A DNA stretch of 64,000 bases from NCBI RefSeq assembly GCF_002943105.1, contig NZ_PTPZ01000004.1, positions 1 to 64,000 of the forward strand, given 5' to 3'. The notes beneath the pieces are model-generated. The model saw only the letters and a list, made by a program, of their open reading frames with translations. It was not told the origin of the DNA and made no database searches. The translations under genes and the position numbers were made by a program. Positions 34,143 to 43,262 of this stretch are shown in pieces; within the stretch, counting starts at the first letter, position 1; each line of letters starts with the position of its first letter. Origin of the DNA: Cloacibacterium normanense (GTDB lineage: Bacteria; Bacteroidota; Bacteroidia; Flavobacteriales; Weeksellaceae).

Positions 34143-34250
34143 GGTAAAGGTAAAGGTAAAGGTAAAGGTTGAGGTAAAGGTAAAGGTTGAGGTAAAGGTA
34201 AAGGTTGAGGTTGAGGTTGAGGTTGAGGTTGAGGTTGAGGTTGAGGTAAA
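34143..34250. repeat. Eighteen tandem hexamers, GGTAAA and GGTTGA
   Basis: In order: four GGTAAA, one GGTTGA, two GGTAAA, one GGTTGA, two GGTAAA, seven GGTTGA, one GGTAAA; 108 bp with no interruption. The two unit types alternate in blocks, showing expansion by slippage or unequal exchange. It lies between convergent genes and is followed by a strong terminator. Confidence 0.95.
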
Positions 34251-34260
34251 TATTAAAGTA

Positions 34261-34291
34261 AAAAAACTCGAGTTCTAGTCTCGAGTTTTTT
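34261..34291. terminator. Bidirectional terminator
   Basis: AAAACTCGAG pairs with CTCGAGTTTT around a 7-base loop, with A and T runs on both sides, between the FAD oxidoreductase and the convergent lipocalin gene. Confidence 0.9.
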
Positions 34292-34307
34292 GTTATTGAA
34301 ATGAATT

Positions 34308-34838
34308 TTATTCCTTGTTGTGATTTACCCAAATGAGTTTTGAAACATCGAAACCGTCTTTTTTGGCTTTCTCGATGAATCTTTTTTTGGTGGCTTCGTC
34401 TATGGTCTTCGTTCTTGATAGAATCCACATGTATTCTGTAGAATTCCCATAAATAAGCGCATTGTGATAATTTTCGTCAATGTCTACTACGTTATATCCG
34501 CCGTAAAATGGCCCAAAGAAAGAAACTTTGAGTCTCGCTTCAGATTCAGAGCCTACAAATTTAGCTTTTCCTTCAGCAGAATCCCATTCTTTTTTTACAT
34601 AGTTGTAGCCTTGGTTCAGCACTTTGATGCTTCCATCTGGATTGATGGAATATTGCGCTGTAGTATTGTCTAAATTTCTTTCGAAACGGAAGTCAAACCT
34701 TGCGATTTCATACCATTTGCCTAGATATTTGTCTTTATTAAAGTTTTGTACCGCCGTTACTCCATCTGGAATTCCTACGCATGAAGTAAAAATGGTGGCT
34801 ACTACTGCCATGATGGCAAATCCTTTTATGATTTTCAT
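34308..34838 (-). CDS. blc: Outer-membrane lipocalin (Blc-like)
   Basis: 176 residues with a lipoprotein signal (FTSC at about 17-20). The lipocalin first structurally conserved region is YLGKWYEIARFDFRFERNL, and the others include WDSAEGKAKF, and YNALIYGNS-like and MWILSRTKT near the end. Bacterial lipocalins bind fatty acids or lysophospholipids and are induced by envelope stress. Length and motifs are typical for Blc. It is a single gene convergent with the FAD oxidoreductase. Confidence 0.92.
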   Translation of the reverse strand: MKIIKGFAIMAVVATIFTSCVGIPDGVTAVQNFNKDKYLGKWYEIARFDFRFERNLDNTTAQYSINPDGSIKVLNQGYNYVKKEWDSAEGKAKFVGSESEARLKVSFFGPFYGGYNVVDIDENYHNALIYGNSTEYMWILSRTKTIDEATKKRFIEKAKKDGFDVSKLIWVNHNKE

Positions 34839-34966
34839 TGTCTTTATTTTTCTACAAATTTCGGTTAAATTAGTGAAGCAAAATTATAGAATTGTGGGAA
34901 ATGTTTTTATTTTATTTGTCTATTAGACTTATTTTCTAGTAGTTCCATAAAATGTAACCGAAGTGT

Positions 34967-34998
34967 TTTGGTTGGAGAGGGTTTATATTGTATTTTTG
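34967..34998 (+). promoter_or_regulatory. Promoter of pruA
   Basis: TTTG at 34967-34970 and TATTTTTG at 34991-34998 with 20 bp between, a good Bacteroidota promoter, 65 bp before the pruA ATG. Confidence 0.65.
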
Positions 34999-35063
34999 TA
35001 GGATATGAATAAGAACAGTTTCTTATCTTCATCAACAAATTAAAATCTAAAATTTAAAAGTAT

Positions 35064-36689
35064 ATGTCATTCGCAATTTCGCAAGTTCCTACTCCTAAAA
35101 ACGAACCTGTAAGAAGCTATGCTCCTGGTTCTGCAGAGATTAAATCCCTGATTGCTACTTACCAAAAAATGTGGTCAGAAGAAGTAGAAATCCCTATGGT
35201 TATTGACGGAAAAGAAGTGAAAACTGGTGAAAAAGTATCACTACACTCTCCTCAAGATTATCAACACACGTTAGGTTATTACCATAAAGGAAATAAACAA
35301 CATGTAGATGATGCCATCAATTCTTGTCTGAAAGCAAGAGCAGAATGGGCTAATTTACCTTGGGAGCAACGTGCTTCTATTTTCTTAAAAGCGGCTGATT
35401 TATTGGCTGGTCCTTACAGAGATAAAATCAACGCTGCGACGATGATTGGTCAAAGTAAAAATGCAATGCAGGCAGAAATAGATTCAGCTTGTGAAGCGAT
35501 AGATTTCTTACGTTTTAACGTGCAGTTTATGACGGAATTGTATTCTGAACAACCGGTTTCTGATGCAGGAATCTGGAACAGAGCAGAATACAGACCATTA
35601 GAAGGTTTTACGTATGCCATTACGCCATTTAACTTTACCGCAATTTCTCTAAACTTGCCAACTTCTATGGCGATGATGGGAAATGTAGTGGTTTGGAAAC
35701 CATCTGCAACACAGATTTATTCAGCTAAAGTCATTATGGATGTATTGATAGAAGCAGGTTTACCAGCAGGTGTTATCAATATGGTTTTCTCTGGTGGTGC
35801 AGAAACTTCTAAGCAAATTCTAGAACACCCAGATTTCTCTGGAATCCACTTCACTGGTTCTACAGAAGTTTTCCAATCGTTATGGAGACAAATTGGCGAA
35901 AATATTCATAAATATAAAACTTACCCTAGAATTGTAGGAGAAACTGGTGGTAAAGACTTTGTAGTTGCCCATCCTTCTGCTGTACCAAGTCAGGTTGCTA
36001 CTGCTTTGGTAAGAGGTGCTTTCGAATATCAAGGTCAAAAATGTTCTGCTGCTTCTAGAGCTTACGTACCGCAATCACTTTGGGGAGAAGTAAAAAGAAT
36101 TATTGGAGAACAATTGGCTGAAATTAAAATGGGAAGTCCAGAAGATCCTTCTAATTTCGTAAATGCGGTAATTGATAAAGCTTCATTTGAAAAATGCAAA
36201 GGCTACATCGAAAGAGCTCAAAATGCCAACGATGCAGAAGTAATCTTTGGTGGTGGTTGTGATGACAGCAAAGGTTGGTTTGTACAACCTACCGTTATTC
36301 AAGCAAAAAATCCTCACTACGAAAGTATGGAAGAAGAAATCTTTGGTCCAATTCTTACGATTTATGTATATGAAGACCAAGATTGGAAAGCTACTTTAAA
36401 ATTAGTAGATGAAACTTCTCCTTATGCCTTAACAGGCGCTGTATTTGCACAAGACAGATATGCGATTAACGAGGCGACTAAAGCCTTAGAAAACGCAGCT
36501 GGAAACTTCTACATCAATGATAAACCGACTGGTGCTGTAGTTGGTCAACAACCTTTTGGTGGAGCGAGAGCTTCTGGAACCAATGACAAAGCAGGTTCTA
36601 AAATGAATCTTCTTCGTTGGGTTTCTGCAAGAAGCATCAAAGAAAATTTCTTATCTCCTACTGATTACAAGTATCCATTCTTAGGTTAA
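35064..36689 (+). CDS. pruA: L-glutamate gamma-semialdehyde (1-pyrroline-5-carboxylate) dehydrogenase
   Basis: 541 residues, NAD-dependent aldehyde dehydrogenase that turns glutamate semialdehyde into glutamate in proline catabolism. The stand-alone P5C dehydrogenase type is recognised by length and by EYRPLEGFTYAITPFNFTA, GVINMVFSGG, the NAD-site IHFTGSTEVFQ, the general-base Glu in VGETGGKDF and the nucleophilic Cys in YQGQKCSAASRAYVP. No proline dehydrogenase is fused to it or adjacent. It has its own promoter and a strong terminator, so it is probably monocistronic. Confidence 0.96.
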   Translation: MSFAISQVPTPKNEPVRSYAPGSAEIKSLIATYQKMWSEEVEIPMVIDGKEVKTGEKVSLHSPQDYQHTLGYYHKGNKQHVDDAINSCLKARAEWANLPWEQRASIFLKAADLLAGPYRDKINAATMIGQSKNAMQAEIDSACEAIDFLRFNVQFMTELYSEQPVSDAGIWNRAEYRPLEGFTYAITPFNFTAISLNLPTSMAMMGNVVVWKPSATQIYSAKVIMDVLIEAGLPAGVINMVFSGGAETSKQILEHPDFSGIHFTGSTEVFQSLWRQIGENIHKYKTYPRIVGETGGKDFVVAHPSAVPSQVATALVRGAFEYQGQKCSAASRAYVPQSLWGEVKRIIGEQLAEIKMGSPEDPSNFVNAVIDKASFEKCKGYIERAQNANDAEVIFGGGCDDSKGWFVQPTVIQAKNPHYESMEEEIFGPILTIYVYEDQDWKATLKLVDETSPYALTGAVFAQDRYAINEATKALENAAGNFYINDKPTGAVVGQQPFGGARASGTNDKAGSKMNLLRWVSARSIKENFLSPTDYKYPFLG

Positions 36690-36708
36690 GAATTATTTCA
36701 ATATCATA

Positions 36709-36743
36709 AAAAACGCCTCTCAAAATACTTTGAGAGGCGTTTC
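36709..36743 (+). terminator. Terminator of pruA
   Basis: About 13-bp perfect stem (ACGCCTCTCAAA with its complement) around a short loop, flanked by A and T runs, 20 bp after the pruA stop. Confidence 0.9.
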
Positions 36744-36883
36744 CTTTTCATCATTTGTGTTTTCTCCTTTCGGAGAGAAAATAAGTTCATTTTCTGAGGA
36801 CAAAGTTATCATTTGTTAATTAGATTTCAAAATGAAATACATGTACTTCTCTAAATATTACCACTAATTGAATAAAAAGTACA

Positions 36884-36914
36884 AAAAACTCTCCACCTTT
36901 TATAGTGGAGAGTT
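36884..36914 (-). terminator. Terminator of the FadL-type porin gene
   Basis: AACTCTCCAC pairs with GTGGAGAGTT around an 8-base loop, with an A run on the plus-strand side, 20 bp past the stop codon. Confidence 0.88.
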
Positions 36915-36934
36915 CAAGTCAAATTAATATATTT

Positions 36935-38203
36935 TTAAAATTTGAAATCTACTCCTATTTGAGCCATAGAAGTGGTCATTTCATACGCTACAGTGCTTCC
37001 TGGAATTGCACCATAAGGATTAGATGGTGATGCCATCATAGGGTTTAATAATGCTCCAGAAGTTTTGCCATCACTCGCTCCATAATGGTAATTGGCATTG
37101 ATAGTGAATTTGTCGTTTAATTTATATCCTACTCCTATTTCGTATGCATCTCTAATGATCGCAGAAGCTGGAACAGAGAACATCGTTAATTCTGGATTAA
37201 TAGGATTAGAACTGTAAGTATATCCTAATCTAATTGGCATTTTTTCAATGGCTTTGATTTGGATCCCTGCAGAAATCACATCGATACTTTCCCAACCGAA
37301 ACCTTTTACAGCACCATAATTGCTCCATCCGTTGGCTAAGAAACCTTCTGTATTAGCATAGTCTACATATCTGTAATCTAAAGCCAAATCAAATAAACGA
37401 TGAGAATAACCAGCACCTACTGAATAAATCGCAGGAAAGTCCATTCTAAATTCATTTTCTCCTTTAGTATTGTCTAGATATGTGTTCTCAAATTTAAATT
37501 CATTAAAATATACTGGTGATTTATAAGATAAACCGAGTTTAAAACCATTGTTGGTTTTAAAATACATCCCAACTTGTGCTCCAAAACCAATTGCAGAAGC
37601 ATTATCAGAATTAGGATAACCTGCAGTCATACTAGGATTAGCCAATGGATTTGGATGAATTTTTAGAGCTGAATAATTCACATTAGGCTGTATTGCCATA
37701 GAGAAATTTTCATTGAATTTATAAGCATAAGCAAAACCAACTTGCATCAACATATAATTAGATTCTACTTTACCAAAACCACCATATTGTTGAGACATGA
37801 GAATAGGATTAGTGGTACTTTCTGGATATTCTACTCCAAAACCACTCACTCCGAAAACAGAAATACCAAATTTATGATGAGGATTTTTACCAAAAGTTAC
37901 TGCAACAGCAGGCATGATAGAGTTGGCTTTTTCGTCTTTAGTTACTCCAGACATTGGTCCGTAAGAAGAAGATAATTCTGGGTTAGACATAAATAAACCA
38001 GCATTTACAGAAACGGTATTTCCATTAAAATCTGTAATTCCAGCAGGATTCCACTGTAACGCACCACTAATGTCAATAGGTTGACCCGTTGCTGCACCAC
38101 CCATACTCATATTTACTGAACCTATACCTTGCATGAGATGACCTACTTGAGCCATCATAACTCCTGAACATAATACACCAAGAGTAATAATAATTCTTTT
38201 CAT
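36935..38203 (-). CDS. Outer-membrane transporter, OmpP1/FadL/TodX family
   Basis: 422 residues: signal peptide (about 1-18, VMMAQ), then the FadL N-terminal hatch region with GIGSVNMSMGGAATGQPID and ALQWNPAG. Multiple amphipathic beta strands follow, ending in the C-terminal aromatic strand QIGVDFKF. Family members let hydrophobic compounds such as fatty acids pass the outer membrane. The GGAA and NPAG motifs are typical for this family. It is a single gene with its own terminator. Confidence 0.9.
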   Translation of the reverse strand: MKRIIITLGVLCSGVMMAQVGHLMQGIGSVNMSMGGAATGQPIDISGALQWNPAGITDFNGNTVSVNAGLFMSNPELSSSYGPMSGVTKDEKANSIMPAVAVTFGKNPHHKFGISVFGVSGFGVEYPESTTNPILMSQQYGGFGKVESNYMLMQVGFAYAYKFNENFSMAIQPNVNYSALKIHPNPLANPSMTAGYPNSDNASAIGFGAQVGMYFKTNNGFKLGLSYKSPVYFNEFKFENTYLDNTKGENEFRMDFPAIYSVGAGYSHRLFDLALDYRYVDYANTEGFLANGWSNYGAVKGFGWESIDVISAGIQIKAIEKMPIRLGYTYSSNPINPELTMFSVPASAIIRDAYEIGVGYKLNDKFTINANYHYGASDGKTSGALLNPMMASPSNPYGAIPGSTVAYEMTTSMAQIGVDFKF

Positions 38204-38343
38204 AAAGCTATTTTTTGTCTCATAAAGTTACGACGGGCTATATTACTGATTTTAAAATACTTACTGTCATTTATCATGTTCAGTAAAAACTGCCACTTGC
38301 TGAATAATTATTACCATTTATAAGGATGCATAAAAACACAAAA

Positions 38344-38372
38344 AAACCTCTCGCTTTCACGAGAGGCACATT
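38344..38372 (-). terminator. Terminator downstream of the methyltransferase gene
   Basis: CCTCTCG pairs with CGAGAGG around a 6-base loop with A and T runs, about 85 bp past the stop of the minus-strand gene at 38453. Confidence 0.75.
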
Positions 38373-38452
38373 TTTTCATAGGTTTTTCATTAATCATATC
38401 GATTATGAAACAAATATAGAAAATATTTGTAAAAATCAAAACAAAATAATCA

Positions 38453-39253
38453 TTAATTTGAAAATTCTTTATTCATCGCCTTTATAGAGAAGACTAAAGG
38501 CACTTTTTTATCAAATTTACTGATTCTATACTTCCCTTTTTCTGCTTCTACGGTGTGTTTAAAACATGCATACGGTGACCAATCGTATTCTAGAAAGTAT
38601 TTAATCTCTAAATTTTGGTTGATTAAACTTTGAAATACATCAGAAAGTGCATGATTCCACATCACATATTCTTGGGAAATATTGGCTTCTCTATCTGCAT
38701 AAGTTCCTTCGTAGGTTTCTACAATGGGTTCTGTAGATTGGTAATCATAAGCAACTTTGGTAAAATCATCATCAAACATCCAAATGACAGGGTGAAACTC
38801 TACCATGATGAATTCTCCATTCGGTTTAAGAAAACGCTGAATTATTTTTGCCCATTTTTCTAAATCTGGAAGCCAACCAATCACGCCATAACTGGTAAAA
38901 ACGATGTCAAATTTCTCATTTAAAACATTTGGTAAATCATACACATTCGATTCTATAAAGTTGACATCAACTCCACATTTTTCGGCCAATATTCTGGCTT
39001 CAACAATGGCTTTGTCTGATAAATCTACTGCAGTAACTTCGGCTCCCATTCTTGCTAAAGAAATAGAATCTTGACCAAAATGACATTGCAAATGCAGAAT
39101 TTTCTTTCCTTGAACATTTCCCAAAAGTTCTAATTCTGGCTCATTAAGAGAAGTTCTTCCCGCAATAAATTCATCTACAAAATAGAAATCAGATTTTAAG
39201 TGATAATCTACTTTGGCATTCCAAGAATTTTTATTGATATTGATATAATCCAT
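38453..39253 (-). CDS. Class I SAM-dependent methyltransferase
   Basis: 266 residues. The SAM-binding motif I is the variant KKILHLQCHFGQDSISLA (about 49-66), followed by VTAVDLSDKAI (motif II with the ribose-binding Asp) and FDIVFTSYGVIGWLPDL. The CHFGQDS form of motif I is characteristic of a subgroup with unknown substrate, often annotated as small-molecule methyltransferases. No membrane or signal region is present. The gene stands alone, with 145 bp to the divergently transcribed YtxH-like gene. Confidence 0.85.
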   Translation of the reverse strand: MDYININKNSWNAKVDYHLKSDFYFVDEFIAGRTSLNEPELELLGNVQGKKILHLQCHFGQDSISLARMGAEVTAVDLSDKAIVEARILAEKCGVDVNFIESNVYDLPNVLNEKFDIVFTSYGVIGWLPDLEKWAKIIQRFLKPNGEFIMVEFHPVIWMFDDDFTKVAYDYQSTEPIVETYEGTYADREANISQEYVMWNHALSDVFQSLINQNLEIKYFLEYDWSPYACFKHTVEAEKGKYRISKFDKKVPLVFSIKAMNKEFSN

Positions 39254-39397
39254 TGTTTTTTAATTTGTTCAAAGATAAATTAAATACACAAATACTATAA
39301 TGTTTTAAATAAATTTTGTAACTTTAAAGGGTGATAATACAATAATTTTGTCATCAGAAGAACAACCAAACAATTTTAATCACTAAATACAAAAATT

Positions 39398-39679
39398 ATG
39401 AAAAACAGTTCTAAATTATTAGCACTTTTAGGTCTTGGAGCACTAGCTTTTTGGAGATATAAAAAAGCAACTCCTGAAGAAAAACAAAAAGTTAACGACC
39501 TATTGAATAACGCAAAAGACAACCTTACCAAATACGGTAATGATTTAAAATCTAAAGCCGAAGAATTAAAAGGAAAAGCGGAAGAAAAATTCAATGATTT
39601 AAAATCTCAAGCGGAAACCAAAATGGAAGAAGCAAAAGAAGTAGTTGAAGAAAATGTAGAAAACGCTCAACAAGCATAA
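39398..39679 (+). CDS. YtxH-like small helical stress-type protein
   Basis: 93 residues. A short hydrophobic N-terminus (LLALLGLGALAFWRYKKA) is followed by a long amphipathic, Lys/Glu/Ala-rich helix with repeating KAEEL-KGKAEE-like segments. This YtxH/apolipoprotein-like layout is found in many small stress-induced proteins. Function unknown. A terminator follows directly. Confidence 0.65.
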   Translation: MKNSSKLLALLGLGALAFWRYKKATPEEKQKVNDLLNNAKDNLTKYGNDLKSKAEELKGKAEEKFNDLKSQAETKMEEAKEVVEENVENAQQA

Positions 39680-39681
39680 AC

Positions 39682-39711
39682 AAAAAAGCCATCTTTACGA
39701 TGGCTTTTTTT
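39682..39711. terminator. Bidirectional terminator between YtxH-like gene and hisS
   Basis: GCCATC pairs with GATGGC around a 5-base loop, with A and T runs. It overlaps the hisS stop by about 2 bp. Confidence 0.85.
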
Positions 39712-41053
39712 ATGATAAGAACTCTTCTATTTTTATTGTTTTTTGTTCACCTGAAGTTAAATTTTTGATGGTGATATTTCCTTCAGCAATTTCTTGTTCA
39801 CCAAGGAAAATAAGGTTTTCTATGCCTTTCTTTTCGGCGTAGGTAAATTGTTTTTTCAGTTTGGCACTTTCAGGATACATTTCTGCAGCGATTCTTTTTT
39901 CACGAAGTTTTGCTAAAACCTTCATGGCATGTGCAGCTTCTTTTTCACCATAATTGGCAAAAAGATATTCTATTTTTCTTTCAGAATTTTGTGGGAAAAG
40001 ATTCAGTTCTTCTATTACGAGATAAATTCTATCCAAGCCAAAAGAAATCCCAATTCCTGGAATATTTTTCACCCCGAAAACTTCGGTAAGATTGTTGTAT
40101 CTACCACCGCCACCAATGGAACCCATTTCTACACCTTGTGCTTTTACTTCGAAAATAGCTCCTGTATAATAATCTAAACCACGAGCTAAAGTGATGTTGA
40201 ACACCAACTCATCTTCTATGCCTAGGTTTTTACAATTTTCTAAAACAAATTCTAGTTCTTCTACTCCATTTTTCCCGATTTCTATATTGGCAAAATTGGT
40301 TTTAAGGATTTCTAAAACTTCTGCTTGAGGTTTATTATCAAAAAGGAAAGACAGTTTTTCTATCGCTTCGTCAGAAATGTTTTTTTCTTTCAATTCTTTT
40401 ATTACACCTTCTTTTCCGATTTTGTCTAATTTGTCAAGCGCCACGGTAAAATCAATCAACTGCTCAGAAATGTTGGCAAATTCTGCTAATCCAGAAAGGA
40501 TTTTACGATTGTTGATATGGATTTTTACAGGAATTTGTAATTCTTTGAAAGACTTCAAATACAATTGAACCAATTCTACTTCTTGCCAAAGACTTTCACT
40601 CCCAACTACATCTGCATCGCACTGATAAAACTCTCTGAAACGTCCTTTTTGAGGTCTATCTGCTCTCCAAACTGGTTGAATTTGATAACGTTTAAAAGGA
40701 AATGTAAGCGTTCCTTGATTCATGGCAACAAAACGTGCAAAAGGAACGGTTAAATCATATCTTAAAGCTTTCTCTGAAATCTGAGCGATGAGCTTTTGAG
40801 AATTTTTAGCATTCCAATCTTCCTCTTTTGTTTTGGCAGCGTAATCTCCAGAATTGAGGATTTTAAAAATCAATCGGTCTCCTTCTTCTCCGTATTTACC
40901 CGTCAAAGTAGATAAATTTTCAAAACTTGGTGTTTCCAAAGGTTGGAATCCAAATAATTCAAAATTCTTCTGTAAAGTATTGATAATGTATTTTCTACGG
41001 TAAACTTCCTGCGCGGTGAAATCTCTGGTTCCTTTCGCTAAACTTGGCTTCAT
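39710..41053 (-). CDS. hisS: Histidine-tRNA ligase
   Basis: 447 residues, class II aminoacyl-tRNA synthetase charging tRNA-His. Motif 1 region: [21 protein letters not shown]; motif 2: [24 protein letters not shown]; the histidine-specific [12 protein letters not shown]; motif 3 [11 protein letters not shown]; and a C-terminal anticodon-binding domain (about 355-447). Length is typical of the longer Bacteroidota/eukaryote-like form. The gene is alone, with 109 bp to the acetyltransferase gene upstream. Confidence 0.98.
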   Translation of the reverse strand: MKPSLAKGTRDFTAQEVYRRKYIINTLQKNFELFGFQPLETPSFENLSTLTGKYGEEGDRLIFKILNSGDYAAKTKEEDWNAKNSQKLIAQISEKALRYDLTVPFARFVAMNQGTLTFPFKRYQIQPVWRADRPQKGRFREFYQCDADVVGSESLWQEVELVQLYLKSFKELQIPVKIHINNRKILSGLAEFANISEQLIDFTVALDKLDKIGKEGVIKELKEKNISDEAIEKLSFLFDNKPQAEVLEILKTNFANIEIGKNGVEELEFVLENCKNLGIEDELVFNITLARGLDYYTGAIFEVKAQGVEMGSIGGGGRYNNLTEVFGVKNIPGIGISFGLDRIYLVIEELNLFPQNSERKIEYLFANYGEKEAAHAMKVLAKLREKRIAAEMYPESAKLKKQFTYAEKKGIENLIFLGEQEIAEGNITIKNLTSGEQKTIKIEEFLS

Positions 41054-41162
41054 TCCTTGATGTGTTAATTAGTCGATTTGCTAATTGGTTAATAAATTCT
41101 GTGCAAAAATACGGAAATTATCAATAATCATCGCATCAACGCTTCGTCACATCAGCAAATCA

Positions 41163-41648
41163 TCACATTTCTTTCAGCATCCAAAGATTACAACCATCAT
41201 GACCTGTATTTCCGAGTGGTTGATTCAGGTATTGGAAACCTTGTTTTTCGTAAATGGAAACTGCAGTAGAAAATTCTGGAATGCTTTCTAAATAAATCTG
41301 TGAATATCCCAATTCTTGAGCGGTTTCTATGGTTTTTTCTAACAGTAATCTGCCAATTCCTTTTCCTCTTCCCTCATTAGAAATATAGAATTTTACGAGT
41401 TCTGTACAACCTTCTGGTAAATTTTCGGTGGGGAAAATTCCGCAACAACCTACGATTTTATCTTCTGCTTCTGCTACCCAAAGTTGAGATTTAGGCGTTT
41501 GAAAAAGTGAATACAAATCATCTGTTGTAGGATCTGTGTAAACAGTTCCTGCAGTACATTTTACTTCGAAATCATGGAAACAACTTCTGATGATTTTGGC
41601 TAAAATAGCGTTATCTGATGGTTGAATTGTTCTGATATTGATTTTCAT
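41163..41648 (-). CDS. GNAT family N-acetyltransferase
   Basis: 161 residues. The acetyl-CoA pyrophosphate-binding motif is NEGRGKGIGRLLLEKTIETA (about 91-110), preceded by the ELVKFYIS strand. The C-terminal part contains FSTAVSIYEKQGFQYL, typical of motif B. The substrate cannot be inferred. It lies on the same strand as hisS, 109 bp upstream of it. Confidence 0.88.
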   Translation of the reverse strand: MKINIRTIQPSDNAILAKIIRSCFHDFEVKCTAGTVYTDPTTDDLYSLFQTPKSQLWVAEAEDKIVGCCGIFPTENLPEGCTELVKFYISNEGRGKGIGRLLLEKTIETAQELGYSQIYLESIPEFSTAVSIYEKQGFQYLNQPLGNTGHDGCNLWMLKEM

Positions 41649-41942
41649 ATTTCAAAAATAGTGAAAAGAAACATAATAAAATTTAAACCAAAGTTCTTTT
41701 TCTTGATAAAAAGAACCAAAAATCAAGACTTCACTTTCTTCGGCTAAAATTAAATTCAAAATTCTAAAATCCCTGAAACTCACTCATCATTCTGATGAGT
41801 TCAAACAGCAGGAATTTTTTAACGAATTTTAAATTTAATTTTTATACGCCTTCGATACTGATGTCCGATGGAAAATCTTCGATTTTCAAAAAAAGCCCTG
41901 CCCAAAAAAGAGCAAGACTTTTAATCATTTGTGTTTTTTCCT

Positions 41943-42272
41943 TTATTTAGTTCCTAGAAGCAAGAGTTCTTCTACTCTAATTTCTGTGATGTAGCGTTTT
42001 TGTCCGTCTTTATCGTCATACGTTCTGTAGGTAAGTTTTCCTTCGATGGCAATTTCTTTTCCTTTTTGCACGTATTTTTGAAAAATCTCTGCCGTTTTAC
42101 CAAAAGCAACCAAATTGTGCCATTGAGTTTCTTCTACTTTTTCGCCAAGAGAATTGGTGTAATAATCGTTGGTTGCTAATGAAACTGTAGCTTTCATTCC
42201 TTTTTCGAAATTTACGATTTCTACTTCTTTTCCGGTGTGACCAATAAGCGTCACTTTGTTTCTTAAAGACAT
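41943..42272 (-). CDS. ssb: Single-stranded DNA-binding protein, short form
   Basis: 109 residues consisting of an OB fold only: MSLRNKVTLIGHTGKEVEI, then TQWHNLVAFGKTAEI and VQKGKEIAIEGKLTYRTYDDKDG, with the aromatic residues that stack on bases. The protein stops after VEELLLLGTK, so it lacks the flexible tail and the acidic DDDIPF-type tip by which the main SSB recruits repair and replication proteins. It is probably a second SSB, not the housekeeping one. A 10-bp-phased motif array lies upstream. Confidence 0.92.
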   Translation of the reverse strand: MSLRNKVTLIGHTGKEVEIVNFEKGMKATVSLATNDYYTNSLGEKVEETQWHNLVAFGKTAEIFQKYVQKGKEIAIEGKLTYRTYDDKDGQKRYITEIRVEELLLLGTK

Positions 42273-42362
42273 AATAATAAATTTTAAATTAAACGTTAGA
42301 AACGAGTCGTTCTTAATTTCCCTCGAATCTCTGTGGCAAAGTTGTGACGAAAGCGAAATATT

Positions 42363-42412
42363 AGTCGGTATTTAGTCATTTATATCCGTTTGTAGTCGTT
42401 TGTATGAGTTTT
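42363..42412. repeat. Short 10-bp-phased GACTA/GGATA array upstream of ssb
   Basis: On the minus strand GACTA, GGATA, GACTA and GACTA follow each other at 10, 10 and 11 bp. The register and the GAC/GGAT variation resemble the larger array at 28241-28360. It lies about 90-140 bp upstream of the ssb start. Confidence 0.55.
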
Positions 42413-42489
42413 TAGAATTGAAAATCAAACACTTATAAGTATTTTAAATTTTTGTGATTATTGTGTATATTTGATTTTCATCAGTAATT

Positions 42490-43122
42490 ATGACAAAACC
42501 AACGCTAGTATTACCAAAAACAATAAGATTCCCAGAAGAAAATGAAGTTCCTATGAATTCATCTGTACTGGAAAGATTAAGAGAAAGCAAAAATGCGAAT
42601 ATTGTTCCAGGTTATGTTTTTAAGCTTAAAGATGACAATCCTGACAACATTGATTTACCATTTGAATTTTATGCTGAAATAAATATTGATAATCCGCAGC
42701 TTTGGAGTTTAATAATTACTTTGTCTGAAGAAACTCTTCCAGAAAACTGTGCTTTAATTTTTGGATATATTGATTCTGAAATCAATTACGGATTTTATGA
42801 AAATAAATTTGAAATTTTAAAATATTTAGAAGACTATAAAACGGAGTTAATTCATGACACTTTGTTAATTTGGGGATTAATTTATCATGATAATGAGAAT
42901 TTAACAGAAATATATGTAGATGAAAGTAAATATCTAAAATATTGGGGAAATAATGAAGAGAAATTCAGAAATATAATGAATCAATTTAATTTAAGTGAGA
43001 TTGAGAATCTTGAATTTATTGATGAATATCCAAAAGTTCGAGAAAATATAAATCTTCATTTCGAAAATATTACAGAAACTGGAGAATTAATTGAAACTTT
43101 AAGACAGACTTATGTTATATAA
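42490..43122 (+). CDS. Protein of unknown function
   Basis: 210 residues, acidic, with no signal peptide or membrane segment. The middle part (FYAEINIDNPQLWSLIITLSEETLP, then CALIFGYIDSEINYGFY) is predicted alternating strands and helices and resembles immunity-type or SMI1-like small proteins only loosely. A TATATTTG box at 42466-42473 fits a promoter. I cannot assign a family. Confidence 0.65.
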   Translation: MTKPTLVLPKTIRFPEENEVPMNSSVLERLRESKNANIVPGYVFKLKDDNPDNIDLPFEFYAEINIDNPQLWSLIITLSEETLPENCALIFGYIDSEINYGFYENKFEILKYLEDYKTELIHDTLLIWGLIYHDNENLTEIYVDESKYLKYWGNNEEKFRNIMNQFNLSEIENLEFIDEYPKVRENINLHFENITETGELIETLRQTYVI

Positions 43123-43216
43123 CTTAAGATAATATAAGCTTTTAAAAATTTTGGGTTAAAAACAAACTCTGAAACATTCTAATTTATATCGAATATTAAA
43201 AATCAAAAAACATTTT

Positions 43217-43259
43217 CCCTTTACAAACGGATTTTTTTTATCTTTACATAAAACTAATT
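43217..43259 (+). promoter_or_regulatory. Leader element shared with 44219 (first copy)
   Basis: CCTTTACAAACGGATTTTTT-type sequence followed by TTATCTTTAC, 4 bp before the next ATG. The same block occurs at 44219-44262 ahead of another gene. The TATCTTTA part may be a -7 box. Confidence 0.5.
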
Positions 43260-43262
43260 GCT

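Noticed and set aside
34030-34428. Minus-strand frame encoding long Leu-Asn/Leu-Tyr repeats
   Set aside because: It is a translation of the GGTAAA/GGTTGA simple-repeat tract and overlaps lipocalin and oxidoreductase genes; not a gene.
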